This document shows positions 13,131 to 36,254 of a stretch of DNA of 64,000 nt, piece by piece (the first letter of the stretch is position 1; each line of letters begins with the position of its first letter). The stretch comes from Opisthocomus hoazin (taxonomy: Eukaryota; Chordata; Aves; Opisthocomiformes; Opisthocomidae), in NCBI RefSeq assembly GCF_030867145.1, contig NC_134427.1:15027001-15091000 (forward strand), given 5' to 3'. The notes under the pieces are model-generated. The model was not told the origin of the DNA, did no database searches, and was given only the letters and a program-made list of their open reading frames with translations. Made by a program: the position numbers and the translations under genes.

Positions 13131-16100
13131 GTGGGTGTTTTCTCAGCTGTGGCACCTGCAAGCTGGGTCTGACAAGAGCTGTCTTCTCTCTGTCTAGTTA
13201 CCTCCTTTTCTTTTTCTAGCTTGAACTCTGTCCAATGTTTTCTGTAACTTGGGATTTCTTTCCTAGTTCTTTGTGCCTTGTAGGAACTGTTTTGCTGCCT
13301 GGGCAGTCAGCCAAGCATTGTAACTGCAGAAGAAATATTTCTTGATTTACTCCTACAGACCTTCATGAATATTCTTAGAAATGGCATGCTGCTTTATTAG
13401 CCTTCTAAATTATTAACAGTTCTCAAGTTAAGATAATTCCTTGTTAATATTCTTTTGACTTTGTTTTATGATTGCATCTGGCTGAGGATAATGCTTACAG
13501 GTACTGTCTTGTCTAGTAGCTTCTTTATGCGTTGCAGTAAATGTATTTTATCTTGGATAAATACATTATGCATAATTGTTCTCTTTTCCAAACTAGTAAG
13601 GTGCAACTTTTGAAAAAGCAGAATGAAAAACAAGGTTCTAGTTTCCAGTGGTTTAAGCCTGGTAATTCTTTGGTTCCTTAGAAGCTTGTGTGCTGCCCTG
13701 CCACAGGTCCTATCGTATGGGCACTTTATCAGCCTCTGGAGGCTGCCTAGCCCTCACACCTTCCTTTCCTTCTCTTTTCTTCCATTATGTTTTCATGCTT
13801 ATCTCTCATACCGATTTCTTACCAACCTCCTCACACACTCTCCCTGCTGCCGTTACTTGTGCTGGCATCTCCTTGCTTTCCTGTAGCCTTTGACATACCC
13901 TTGTCTCACCAGTTGAAAATACTGTGCAGAAAGCTCCTGGTGTGGAAGTCTGTCAGCTGTTTATGCTGTTGCTAATGGAGTTAAAATTGTATCTACAATT
14001 TGCCAATTAATAGAATCACAGATGAATCACATCTTCAGGTAGATTATACTAGCTAATTAATACTGTCAAGGACTACAAGTAGCTATGGTATTTAATAAAT
14101 CACATTGCAGATAAGCCTAGCTTCTCAGCTGGTATAAACTACCAGTCCTGCTAGCATTGGAAGACTTAGACCATTTACTTTTCAGTCCTTTTTTTCATCT
14201 TTCTGCAGAAGCTAGAGCTTAAAATATGATTGATTTTTCCTTTTATTACCATTTCACTTGCAATGGAATCTTGATTAGTGAGGAGCTATGAGGATTTTCA
14301 GTTCAGGAAGAGTCATCAGATAATCTATTGCGATATAGAGTCATCATCTAATCTGTCCTGATCTGCTGTATACTTCCATAACCCTTGTTACAGTCAAGCT
14401 CATTGACTTGAGCTTGATTAGCATATATCTTCCAGAGAGGCACCCGGACTTCATTTAGAAATGAAAAATCCCCTGTTTCTTATGGCCATTTGTTCCAACA
14501 GCTAATTACCATCACTTAAAACCCAAAAAAGACATAAGAAACCCTGGCTGTCTCCTCTCTAACCGTACTTGTTTAGCTGAAGTCCTCAGCCTTGATTCTG
14601 GTTATGCCTCTCCCAGCTTGGCTGAAGAGTCTTTTAGTACCCAATATTTTGTCTCCAAGAGGGTATATACATAACATAATTAAGGATCTCAGTGTCTTTG
14701 AAATACACTCAACTCCTTATGACATTTTTTTTCTGAGCATTTAATCACTTTTGCAGCATGTAATCACTATCTGCACGATTTTCAACATTCATCCTGATGC
14801 AAGGACATTTAAAAGGTTGATATGATCAGTTCTAGAATGTGCAGTGAAAGTAGTTCTCAGCCTTTTTAGAATGGACATTTTTCTCCTTTTTGTTTTTTTC
14901 TTTCTTACTGTACACATTGATTCATATCTAGAGTAATAAGGAAATGTACTGTACAGGCAGTTTCCACAATAATAAACCAGAACTAAACTCTTCAAATCGT
15001 GTCCACAGAAGAGGGATTACCAATAATAATGATGTAGTTTAAAAGAATGCTGCCAGAAAAACTGTCTCCTTCTCCATGTTACTTTCGTATTCCACTGGGC
15101 ATGTGCACAGTCCAATCTAGGTAACACATGAAGACTGCTTTTATTTCTTCCAGCAACTTGCTGGGTAATGCTGAATAAACAAGTTAACCTAATTTTTTTC
15201 CACATTTAAAATAACACTTTGAGATTTCCTAGTAATTTTCTGGACATAAATTCAATCAAGCATTACATATCAGTGCCTTAAAAATATCTGGACATTTAAA
15301 TAAATATAGCAAGGCGAACGTTTCCAATACAAGTATACAAAAGAAAACCAGCCATAAAAAGGGTGGTTTGAGAGGGGCACACCCCTGAGTGTTACTCCGA
15401 TGCGACTGCAAAGAAAATTTGCCCAAGACTTGTCCATTGCTACCCCTGCTACTATCACCTAGAAAGAGCTAAGTCCACAGTGGACAGCATACCTAAGTCC
15501 AAAATCAATTCTTCTGTCTCCTTATGTTAATTCTTACTTTCTCTTGTATCTTCCTCTCCAGTAGCATTTATTAGTATTTCATTTTAAAGTAAGATTAGCC
15601 TCATCAATCCAATGATGGCCAGATATCACTATCAGTTAATGGGAAGGTCCCGCACAACCAGACACTCATGATGTGTCCAAACAACGTGTGATTTAATGCT
15701 ATAAATATGGTATGACAACAGCCACGCCACAAATTGCGGCAGAAACTAAAGTGGCAGAATCACAAACAAAATTTGCCTCCAGATCCTCTGGGCTTGGCTT
15801 CACTAATAGTTTGAAGAACATCTGATAAGGATTTCTAGTAACACGTACAAGACAGTGTAACTTACTCAAGTGTGAGATACAACACAAATGAACAGGTACA
15901 AATATGACATTTTGAAAAGATTCAGAATGGATTACCTAAGCCCATATTTTTAAAACAACCAAGCTCAGTGCTTAACTTCTGCAGGCCAGACAGTCACACA
16001 TTCAAAAGGAAGTAACCGACCCATAGATAAACATTGCTGACATGGCTCTGCGGTTGCAAGAGGCTGTTCCTTTCGTCTCTCTGCAGGGAGCCTACCGACA

Positions 16101-16330
16101 GAGCCTGACCGCGCGCAGGCAGTGAGTGCACACAGGCTTTCTGAACCAGAAGGTAAATGCACATGTAAGTCTACACAGGAACTGGACAGAACCACCGTTC
16201 TTTACCACGCAGTCTGACATACTGCATGTGCCTTTTTTTCCAGTAAAGGCTGCAGAATTGTGCTGCTCCATCAAAAACTTTTTTAAACATACGCTGGAAA
16301 AGGCCATACCGATTCCCCAAAACAAAGTGA
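13131..16330. other. No supported gene; upstream of TMEM185A island
   Basis: AT-rich with a pyrimidine-rich stretch near 13750-13880. No repeat family, RNA gene or coding exon is recognisable. CpG frequency rises sharply at about 16340. Confidence 0.5.
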
Positions 16331-16620
16331 ACTGGGTGTCTCCCCTCAGGCGCCGCTCCCGGCAGGCGGCCCCGGCGGGCAGAGGCCCAGGCCGCCCCCC
16401 CCTTCCCCCGGTGGGGAACGGCCCGCCAGCCACCGCCCCGCCACGCCGGGCCTCAGGCAGGGACCCAGACAACACCTGCTCTCGGGGCCGAGCAGCCGGA
16501 GGGTCCCCGCGACCACCGACAGGGCTGGAGAGTGACCTGCGGGGCGAGAGCCGGGCCGCCATTTCCCCAACCCGTGCCATAGCCCGGCCCATCTGCTGGC
16601 AGAGCTTCCGTCTTGCTTAA

Positions 16621-16721
16621 GGCGCATGCGCGACTCGTCGGAGTGCGCATACGCAGTGCTCCGCCGTGAAGCCCGGTAGAGGAACGCGGCCGCGGGGGCC
16701 TGGCGGGCGGCGCGCATGCGC
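16621..16721. promoter_or_regulatory. TMEM185A: Three NRF1-type palindromes in TMEM185A promoter
   Basis: Two perfect gcgcatgcgc cores (16622-16631 and 16712-16721) and one variant, tgcgcatacgca (16644-16655), lie 125-230 bases upstream of the start codon. They match the NRF1 consensus, and NRF1 commonly drives TATA-less CpG-island promoters. Confidence 0.6.
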
Positions 16722-16847
16722 GGGGCGGTGCGGGCCGCCCGGTTCCGGCGGGGGCGGAGCGGCGGCGAGGCAAGGCCGGGTTCCGGTGGCGGCGGCTGCG
16801 CCATGCGTGCCTGGTAGAGTGCGGCGGGGGCGGAGGGTCGAGCCGCG

Positions 16848-27610
<10,763 letters not shown>

Positions 27611-28424
27611 GATGACAGTAGCATGTTAAACTTGAACTGGGAATCAGCAGACAAATGTATTTCATCTCATGCCTTCTCCCATTTACTTTATAATAGGTAT
27701 TGCTGAATCAGTGGCTTGGATTACACAAATCAGAGTTCTTGAAGATAATCTGAGAGCTTTTCCAGAGATATGTGGTGGTCTAATTTGTGAACCTTCCTAA
27801 TGGGTTGGTTGCACGCTTGCCTGTATAGTATTTATATGAACATTTTAGCAGTGTAATATATTGTCTAAAAGTCTTGTTGTGTACAGTGTAAGTATTATCT
27901 AAAAGTATTTTTTTAAAAACCCTGTATGAAATGCCTATGCTATTCCAGGTGTCTTGTAGGTCCTAAATATACACCTGATTTCCATGTCTGATTTAAATAC
28001 TTTTTTGGGGGATGCCTTAGTATAGCACCTCTTCCTTCTTTTTCTGTGCAGCCACAATCATTGTCTTAACCACAGAGGCACAGGAGTGTTGCACTTCTCG
28101 GGCAACAGTGGAAGGCTTTTGGGAGGGGGCAATAGAATGTATAGCAACTTACATGATGTTTTTGAGTTAGCTATGTAAATTTTCATGTCAGTATTTCAAC
28201 TTTTGCACTGGCTTGGGAGTTAAATATTGCTTCTGCTGCTTTTCCCATTTCAGTTCTTCCTGAGCAGTGTGTACACCACTCTCCCATGAGACTGGCTGTT
28301 CCCTCTTGTCTGTGCAGTTTCTGCCAGAAACATTAGTTGTAGGTTTTACAGCTGTCAGTGAGCTGGTATAAATACCGTAGTTTGGTTCTTCATTACCAAC
28401 TTTGTGTTGGTGTAAATGATTAAA
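27611..28424 (+). other. TMEM185A: TMEM185A 3' UTR with candidate poly(A) signal
   Basis: AT-rich DNA without coding signals follows the stop codon. The variant poly(A) signal attaaa at 28419-28424 is followed by GT-rich ggtgttgg and is the best end candidate before the HSFX-like gene. No nearby canonical aataaa was seen, so the exact 3' end is uncertain. Confidence 0.35.
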
Positions 28425-28862
28425 CTTGTCAAGATAGGAACTCATTGGTGTTGGAATAGCATTTTCTTTTCATGTTGCACCATGTCAGATACTCCCACGT
28501 CCTTGCAGCTGCTTCTTGTGTTTAGGTGAACCCACAGTTTAGGTAGCTTAAATGCTACAGATCATGTTTCCTTAGTGTTAGATGAGGTAAGAGCAATGAG
28601 TGTGAGGACATTTTGGCATGTGTGAAAGGTGTGCACCTGAAAAACTTCAGAAATGTGGTGCTTTCATTCCTAACAGTGCAGACTTGCCACTTCCTCCCTG
28701 TGGACCAGCTGCTAGCTGAAACCCAACACAGCACTGTCCTATCACCACTTGAAATTTCATTGCAGTTTTATTTGCTTTTTGGCTCTCAAGTTGAGGGGGG
28801 TGTGTGGAATCTGTAAACGAAAAGCAAAAAGTGCTATTTAGCACTTGCTGCTGCTGCTTCAT

Positions 28863-28961
28863 GTTGCTAGGAAACGGACGCAGTGCCGTGATGTCACAGC
28901 AGTGCAACATGGGTGTCATGGCAGTGTTTGAGAATCTTCCATTGGGATTCTCAGTCAGTTG
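28863..28961 (+). promoter_or_regulatory. Compact promoter of the HSFX-like gene: X-box, CRE-like, CCAAT, MYB
   Basis: In about 100 bases, 53-151 bases before the start codon, lie an RFX-type X-box gttgctaggaaac (28863-28875), a CRE-like tgatgtca (28889-28896), an inverted CCAAT box attgg (28941-28945) and a MYB-type cagttg (28956-28961). There is no CpG island. RFX2, CREM and A-MYB sites are characteristic of spermatogenic-cell promoters, so germline expression is inferred. Confidence 0.45.
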
Positions 28962-29013
28962 GTCACTTCCTTAGAGCTGGCTCTCTGGCGGGGGAGCCTA
29001 GCTGCTAAGGTAA

Positions 29014-29565
29014 ATGGCTGCCGCTGACAAATTTACTCAAACTGAGGAAAAAGAACTTAAAGTGGAGCTTTCCTCATTGGAAACTCCACGTGATTCTATT
29101 CTGGACAAGGGACATGATTTGTCAGGCTCGACTTCTCTCTGTCCAGCATGTGGCAAAAGAGCAGCTAGGGATGCTGCCTTTGGACCTCCAAAACAAGAAA
29201 GGTCTTTACGACCTTCAACTCAGCAACCCTGGTCAAAAAGAGAGCATCGGAATTCATCTGAGGAGAGCTCGAGCAAAGGCAGTGTCTCTACGTGCCTCAG
29301 CTTTCTGAAGAAGCTCTGGGACATTGTTGAAAGCGATCGGTTTGAGTCCATTTGGTGGGGGGACAACAGAAAGTGTGTTCTGATTCACGAAGAATTGTTC
29401 GAAGAGGAGGTACTAGCAAGGAGAGGACATCTGAGAATTATTGAAAATGAGAGCATGAAAAGCTTCACCTGTCAACTCCATCTGTGCGGATTCACCATAA
29501 AGCTGGGGCATTTTCCAAAATCGGGCTCACACAATGACTTGCTAGCGGGAGAAACCGCTATGGAG
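29014..29565 (+). CDS. HSFX: HSFX-like exon 1
   Basis: Encodes residues 1-184. The donor is gctatggag|gtatgt. It carries the polar N-terminus and most of the DNA-binding domain, including the altered recognition helix. Confidence 0.88.
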
Positions 29566-30393
29566 GTATGTTGGATCCTCTACGTGAAAACTAATGCCCA
29601 GAATATTCTAGTGGGACAGATTTCTGTTCCAATGAAATAAGCCTTTACTACATAGGAGATAAGGATGGTAGTAAATGTTCTGATTGTCACTTGTTCCTCG
29701 GCTCGTGTTCAGGAGTTTTTGAGGTAGCACTTCTGAGGAATAAAAATGCTGATAAAATATACGTTGGTTATTTCCAATTACTGTGAACATTTAAAATGAA
29801 AAGAGATTCTCCTTGTATCGCCATTTTTTGGGAGGAGGGGTCTTTTCTATGCGTCTTGCTGTACCAGATGTGAAGTCTTCTTGTGGCGTTTACCAAGGGC
29901 TGAGAAGGTGTGTGTCAGCATCATATAGTTACCTCCATGTTCATTCCACGCTAAAGTTGCTGAAAAGTAATGGTATTTAGGTTTCTAAGTCAGTTTGTAT
30001 GCTTTTGAAAATCCTATGCTTCTCTGCTACCAAGTGGCAAAAGCACAACTACTTAACAGTAGTCTATTGCATAACTTTATTCAGCTTAAACTTCAGGTTT
30101 AGAACACCCCTGAGAGTCCTTTTTAATATCCACATTTCTCTTTTGCAATTAAAATTCTTAGTTCTTGTATCTTTGTGGTTTCCAGTCTCACATGGTGGCA
30201 ACTAACTCTTCGCCTTTGCATTTTTTAGGTTCACTTCTACTACAACCCGAATTTTAGAAGACATTTTTCGTATACACTGATGAAGTATATGCAAAGCTTT
30301 GGTCTGAAAAATCAACCACCAGCAGGATTTTCACCAGACGTAGATTTGCATGCACGCCGCTGGAAAAGAAAACCAAATGTTGAGCTTGGTTAG
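29014..30393 (+). CDS. HSFX: HSFX/HSFY-like heat-shock transcription factor family protein (2 coding exons, 238 aa)
   Basis: Exons 29014-29565 and 30229-30393 join in phase 0 and encode 238 residues. Residues about 93-205 form an HSF-type winged-helix DNA-binding domain: FLKKLWDIVESDRFESIWW, VLIHEELFEEEVL, the recognition-helix region at 149-160, and the wing/last strand EVHFYYNPNFRRH, closely like mammalian HSFX and HSFY. No heptad-repeat trimerisation region or activation domain is visible, as in other short HSFX/Y proteins. Recognition-helix Arg is replaced by Cys153 (TGT at 29470), with further changes Tyr to Cys158 and Asn to His156, so classical heat-shock-element binding is doubtful. 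The N-terminal 90 residues are polar and low-complexity with a CPAC motif. Location between TMEM185A and EOLA supports orthology with human X-linked HSFX genes. The start has only a moderate context (T at -3, G at +4). Confidence 0.88.
30229..30393 (+). CDS. HSFX: HSFX-like exon 2
   Basis: The acceptor is tttgcattttttag. Encodes residues 185-238, completing the domain with VHFYYNPNFRRHFSYTLMKY and ending in a basic tail (HARRWKRKPNVELG). The intron position inside the DNA-binding domain is as expected for HSF genes. Stop TAG at 30391-30393. Confidence 0.86.
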   Translation, partial: VHFYYNPNFRRHFSYTLMKYMQSFGLKNQPPAGFSPDVDLHARRWKRKPNVELG

Positions 30394-30779
30394 AAAGCCA
30401 GTTCTGAGGAGGAGAGTGGCCCCTTTGCAGCCGGCCCGAGGGAAAACATGCACAGCTCTGCGCCCAGGAAGACCCCAGCTGCGAAGTGCCGGGCCGGGGC
30501 AGAGGAGCCTCCATATCAGCCCTGTCCAACAGCCCCTTTCCACCAGGGCTGGCACCCCCCACCTCTCCAGCTCCACCGGTGGCAGCTGCTGCTCTCTCTA
30601 TGCCACGGCCACCTTGGGGCCTAAGGCCACCCTGCTGCCACCCCCTGACTGGCACTTGAGGCCCAAACAGCGGCCCTGCAGGCTGTGGCCTTGGACCGCA
30701 GCCTGGGGCACACTAGGTACCTTCCACAGCTCTTCTAGAAGTTGCATAGGCCAAAGGAATAGAGTCTCCAAAGTGTTCC
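30394..30779 (+). other. HSFX-like 3' UTR, unusually GC-rich
   Basis: The sequence between the stop codon and the poly(A) signal is markedly GC-rich compared with its surroundings. It lies almost wholly inside an overlapping 144-codon frame (30350-30784) shifted relative to the HSFX frame. No known protein is recognisable in that frame. Confidence 0.6.
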
Positions 30780-30785
30780 AATAAA
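30780..30785 (+). terminator. Canonical poly(A) signal of the HSFX-like gene
   Basis: aataaa is followed within about 25 bases by T/GT-rich tgcctgttgtcctgttttt, a standard cleavage and polyadenylation arrangement. Confidence 0.75.
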
Positions 30786-31343
30786 CTCTGAATGCAAAGC
30801 CTCTGCCTGTTGTCCTGTTTTTATAGCCGTGCCTGGCCTTAGGCCTTGCTCCAGGTCAGAAGGATTTTCACTGTAATGCAGGATGTGAATGTTGAAAAAC
30901 TCTAGAAGGGCCAAATGTAGTGACTTGTATTTGTAACTTTTCACATTGTCTTTAATTCAATATTAGATTTTTCCAAAGCTTACTAGTAGTTTTCATCTTG
31001 AATGAGAGAAAGAACTATTATAATACTCTCTTCATTTACTCTTGTACAAGCACAGCTTCTTTCCAATAAAAGCCTTTCTAGAAAGGCTGTCAGGTCACAG
31101 AGCCACATGCTGTGGACTGCCATCCCCCATCATATGCATCTCTAATGTACCTAACCTGTGAATGAGGAAAATCTGGTCCTTACTGGAAGTTTTACATTTA
31201 CAGCCCATAATACAACATCATGCACAGAAACCTCGTCCAGCAAATCTCTACCCTAGGACTGGCTTTCTCTCAGGATTTCTTTCTCAATGAGTCCACAAAT
31301 GTAAGGTTAGGACTGGGCTGGGAGGCAGATGTCATATTACTGA
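30786..31343. other. Intergenic spacer, no gene seen
   Basis: No coding or repeat signature. A further aataaa (about 31066) could be an alternative transcript end. Confidence 0.5.
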
Positions 31344-31681
31344 TCATAGAACCTTAGGCTGGTTTGGGTTGGAAGGGACCTCACAGACCAGCTAGTTCCA
31401 ACCCCCCTGCCAGAGGCAGGGACACCTTCCACCAGACCAGGTTGCTCAAAGTCCCATCCAACCTGGCCTTGAACACTGCCAGGGAGGGGGCAGCCACAGC
31501 TTCTCTGGGCAACCTCTGCCAGTGCCTCACCACCTTCATGGTGGAGAATTTCTTCCTTATATGTAACCTAAATCTACCCTCTTTCAGTTTAAAGCCATTA
31601 TCCCTTGTCCTATCACTACAGGCCCTTGTAAAAAGTCCCTCTCTAGCCTGCTTGTAGGCCCCCTCTTGCTTACTCCCCAAG
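31344..31681 (-). mobile_element. CR1 LINE, 3' end
   Basis: The inverted CR1 tail (tcatagaaccttagg, then gggttggaagggacc) starts the element. The minus strand encodes the end of ORF2 with SDRTRDNGFKLKEGRFRL and HWQRLPREAVAAPSL followed by FKARLD. Sequence and orientation match the copy at 6.5 kb, including WWKVSL and LAGG. It is 5' truncated and lies in the spacer between the converging HSFX-like and EOLA1 genes. Confidence 0.93.
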
Positions 31682-32302
31682 CTGCATGCGTTTGCGTCGA
31701 GACACTTAAGTTGGGCACCTGATGAAGCTGACTTACTGGCTGGAGTTCCTTTGTGCTGCTTTTCAGGTGCTCTCCTGCTGACCTGTGATCCTTCTCTGGG
31801 CGTCTATTGCTGGGACTGACATCAAACTGGTAGCAGTGGGATGGACTGAGCTGCCCCTCCCCTGGCAACTTTACTTTCAAGCCCCCTTCACCAGCTTCGC
31901 ACCAGCTCACGGCAGCCTGCTTTCAAGCACCATTTTTCTGAAGAGTCCTACAAACTCTGTCTTCCTCATATAATCAGAGATGCCTGCATCATGTAATAAG
32001 GTGGTATTTACTCACATTTTAAATTGGCACACAATACATCAACCATATCTTTAAAACAATCGCATTTACTTAGAGTTATTTATCTAGGACAAATAGAGTA
32101 AACCATTAACAATTTCCAGCAATGACCATCAAAATTACACCTTGTTTCTTTTGCCTCCAAAGAGCAGTTCTTCCAATGTATTTGCTATTTCAAACAATTA
32201 GATTTGGAAGGGAATCCTGAACAACTCCCTGGTATTTAAGATGCTGACTTATGAATTACAAGCTTGCATTTAGGCAGGAAAAAGAATAGTGAGGGGCAAC
32301 AC
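31682..32302. other. Spacer and presumed EOLA1 3' UTR
   Basis: No gene is seen. EOLA1 transcription runs leftward into this stretch; I could not fix its poly(A) signal on the minus strand. Confidence 0.45.
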
Positions 32303-35200
<2,898 letters not shown>

Positions 35201-35867
35201 AACGGGGTGGTCTCCTGCTGCCCTGCTTGCTCCGGCCAAAGCGTTTTCACTCAGCTCTGCTCCGTGAGAAGAATCTCATTTGTACACCGTTTCCATTTGA
35301 AATGTATGTTTTGCGTCAGTGCCTTGCCTTTCTAATACAAATATTTTGAGCAACGCAGTTACTGTTTGACAACAGAGCTTTTCTCTGTGCTGGTCTCCGT
35401 ATGCCCCCTGGGAAGCTGACCCTGGCGATGGGGAGCAGTGCGTGAAGGCCTAGCGAACAAAACAAGAATCGCGGGCCTGGCAGAAAAGGGTAATGTGAAA
35501 CAGAGGGGGGTTAAACTAGATGTATGATCCCACCACGCTGGTTCAGTTTTAATGGGGTAACCAATATATATTTTATGTCAGCGCACACATGTTTTAACAG
35601 AGTTAATTTCCAACATAGACAAAGTGACGTTATTAATGCAGACCCTGATGCCGAATACCAAGCAGCTGTGAAAACGGCGACTGATGCAGCACGTTGAACT
35701 GTTGAGATCCTGCCTCAGTTTCTGCAGGTCTAGGAGATAAAAAGTGCACATGCGTCTGTATGTAAACAGAAGTCACAGGAGAGTCATCTTTCCTGTAGAG
35801 CCACCTCTCTAAGTTGAGGGTTATAAATATGAGAAGTATTTGGGGAGTTTTTCCATGCATAGAGCTT

Positions 35868-36001
35868 CTTAGAGAAAGAGAGCAGGGAGGAGAGAAAGGA
35901 GGAGAGACCATTCACAGAAAGGAGTGAGTTTGCGGTAGAAGTAAGGGGAAACAGGCAAGACAACAAAGGAGGAAACCTGGGAGAGATGGAAAAGAAGAGT
36001 T
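35868..36001 (+). repeat. Polypurine-rich tract (GA-rich)
   Basis: About 130 bases with very few pyrimidines on the plus strand (agagaaagagagcagggagg and so on). It ends about 150 bases before the exon candidate at 36154. Confidence 0.65.
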
Positions 36002-36153
36002 AGGAATACTTACACAGGGGAAAGAGAGCCATCACCAACATCAAATCCTGATTCTGCATACTGTTTTCGGAGACTTAAAATTTCTCCTGTGTTCTATTGA
36101 ACCACATTATTTTTAAACTGTAAGAAATCTCAACGTTATTTTAACAATTGCAG

Positions 36154-36254
36154 GAACCCAGAGGTGGAAAGAGAAAAGTGATCTGCCAAAATTCCACTGA
36201 GAGATGGGCTGTTGCTTTCCTGAAGAAAGGCAGAGGAACTTCATACAGGAAAAG
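36154..36254 (+). other. Candidate exon of a divergent plus-strand transcript (MGCC start)
   Basis: The acceptor ttattttaacaattgcag and donor ggaaaag|gtaaaa bound 101 bases. An ATG at 36204 in strong context (gagatggg) opens 17 codons, MGCCFPEERQRNFIQEK, through the donor in phase 0. Met-Gly-Cys-Cys would suit N-myristoylation plus palmitoylation. A second frame is also open across the exon. I do not recognise a protein and could not find the next exon, so a long non-coding RNA exon is equally likely. Confidence 0.35.

Noticed and set aside
30254-30655. 133-codon minus-strand frame across HSFX exon 2 and 3' UTR
   Set aside because: Antisense shadow of the HSFX exon joined to GC-rich 3' UTR; no promoter or motif.
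35505-35545. CR1-tail-like ggggttaaactagatg then atgatccc
   Set aside because: Too short and the flanks do not continue the CR1 alignment.
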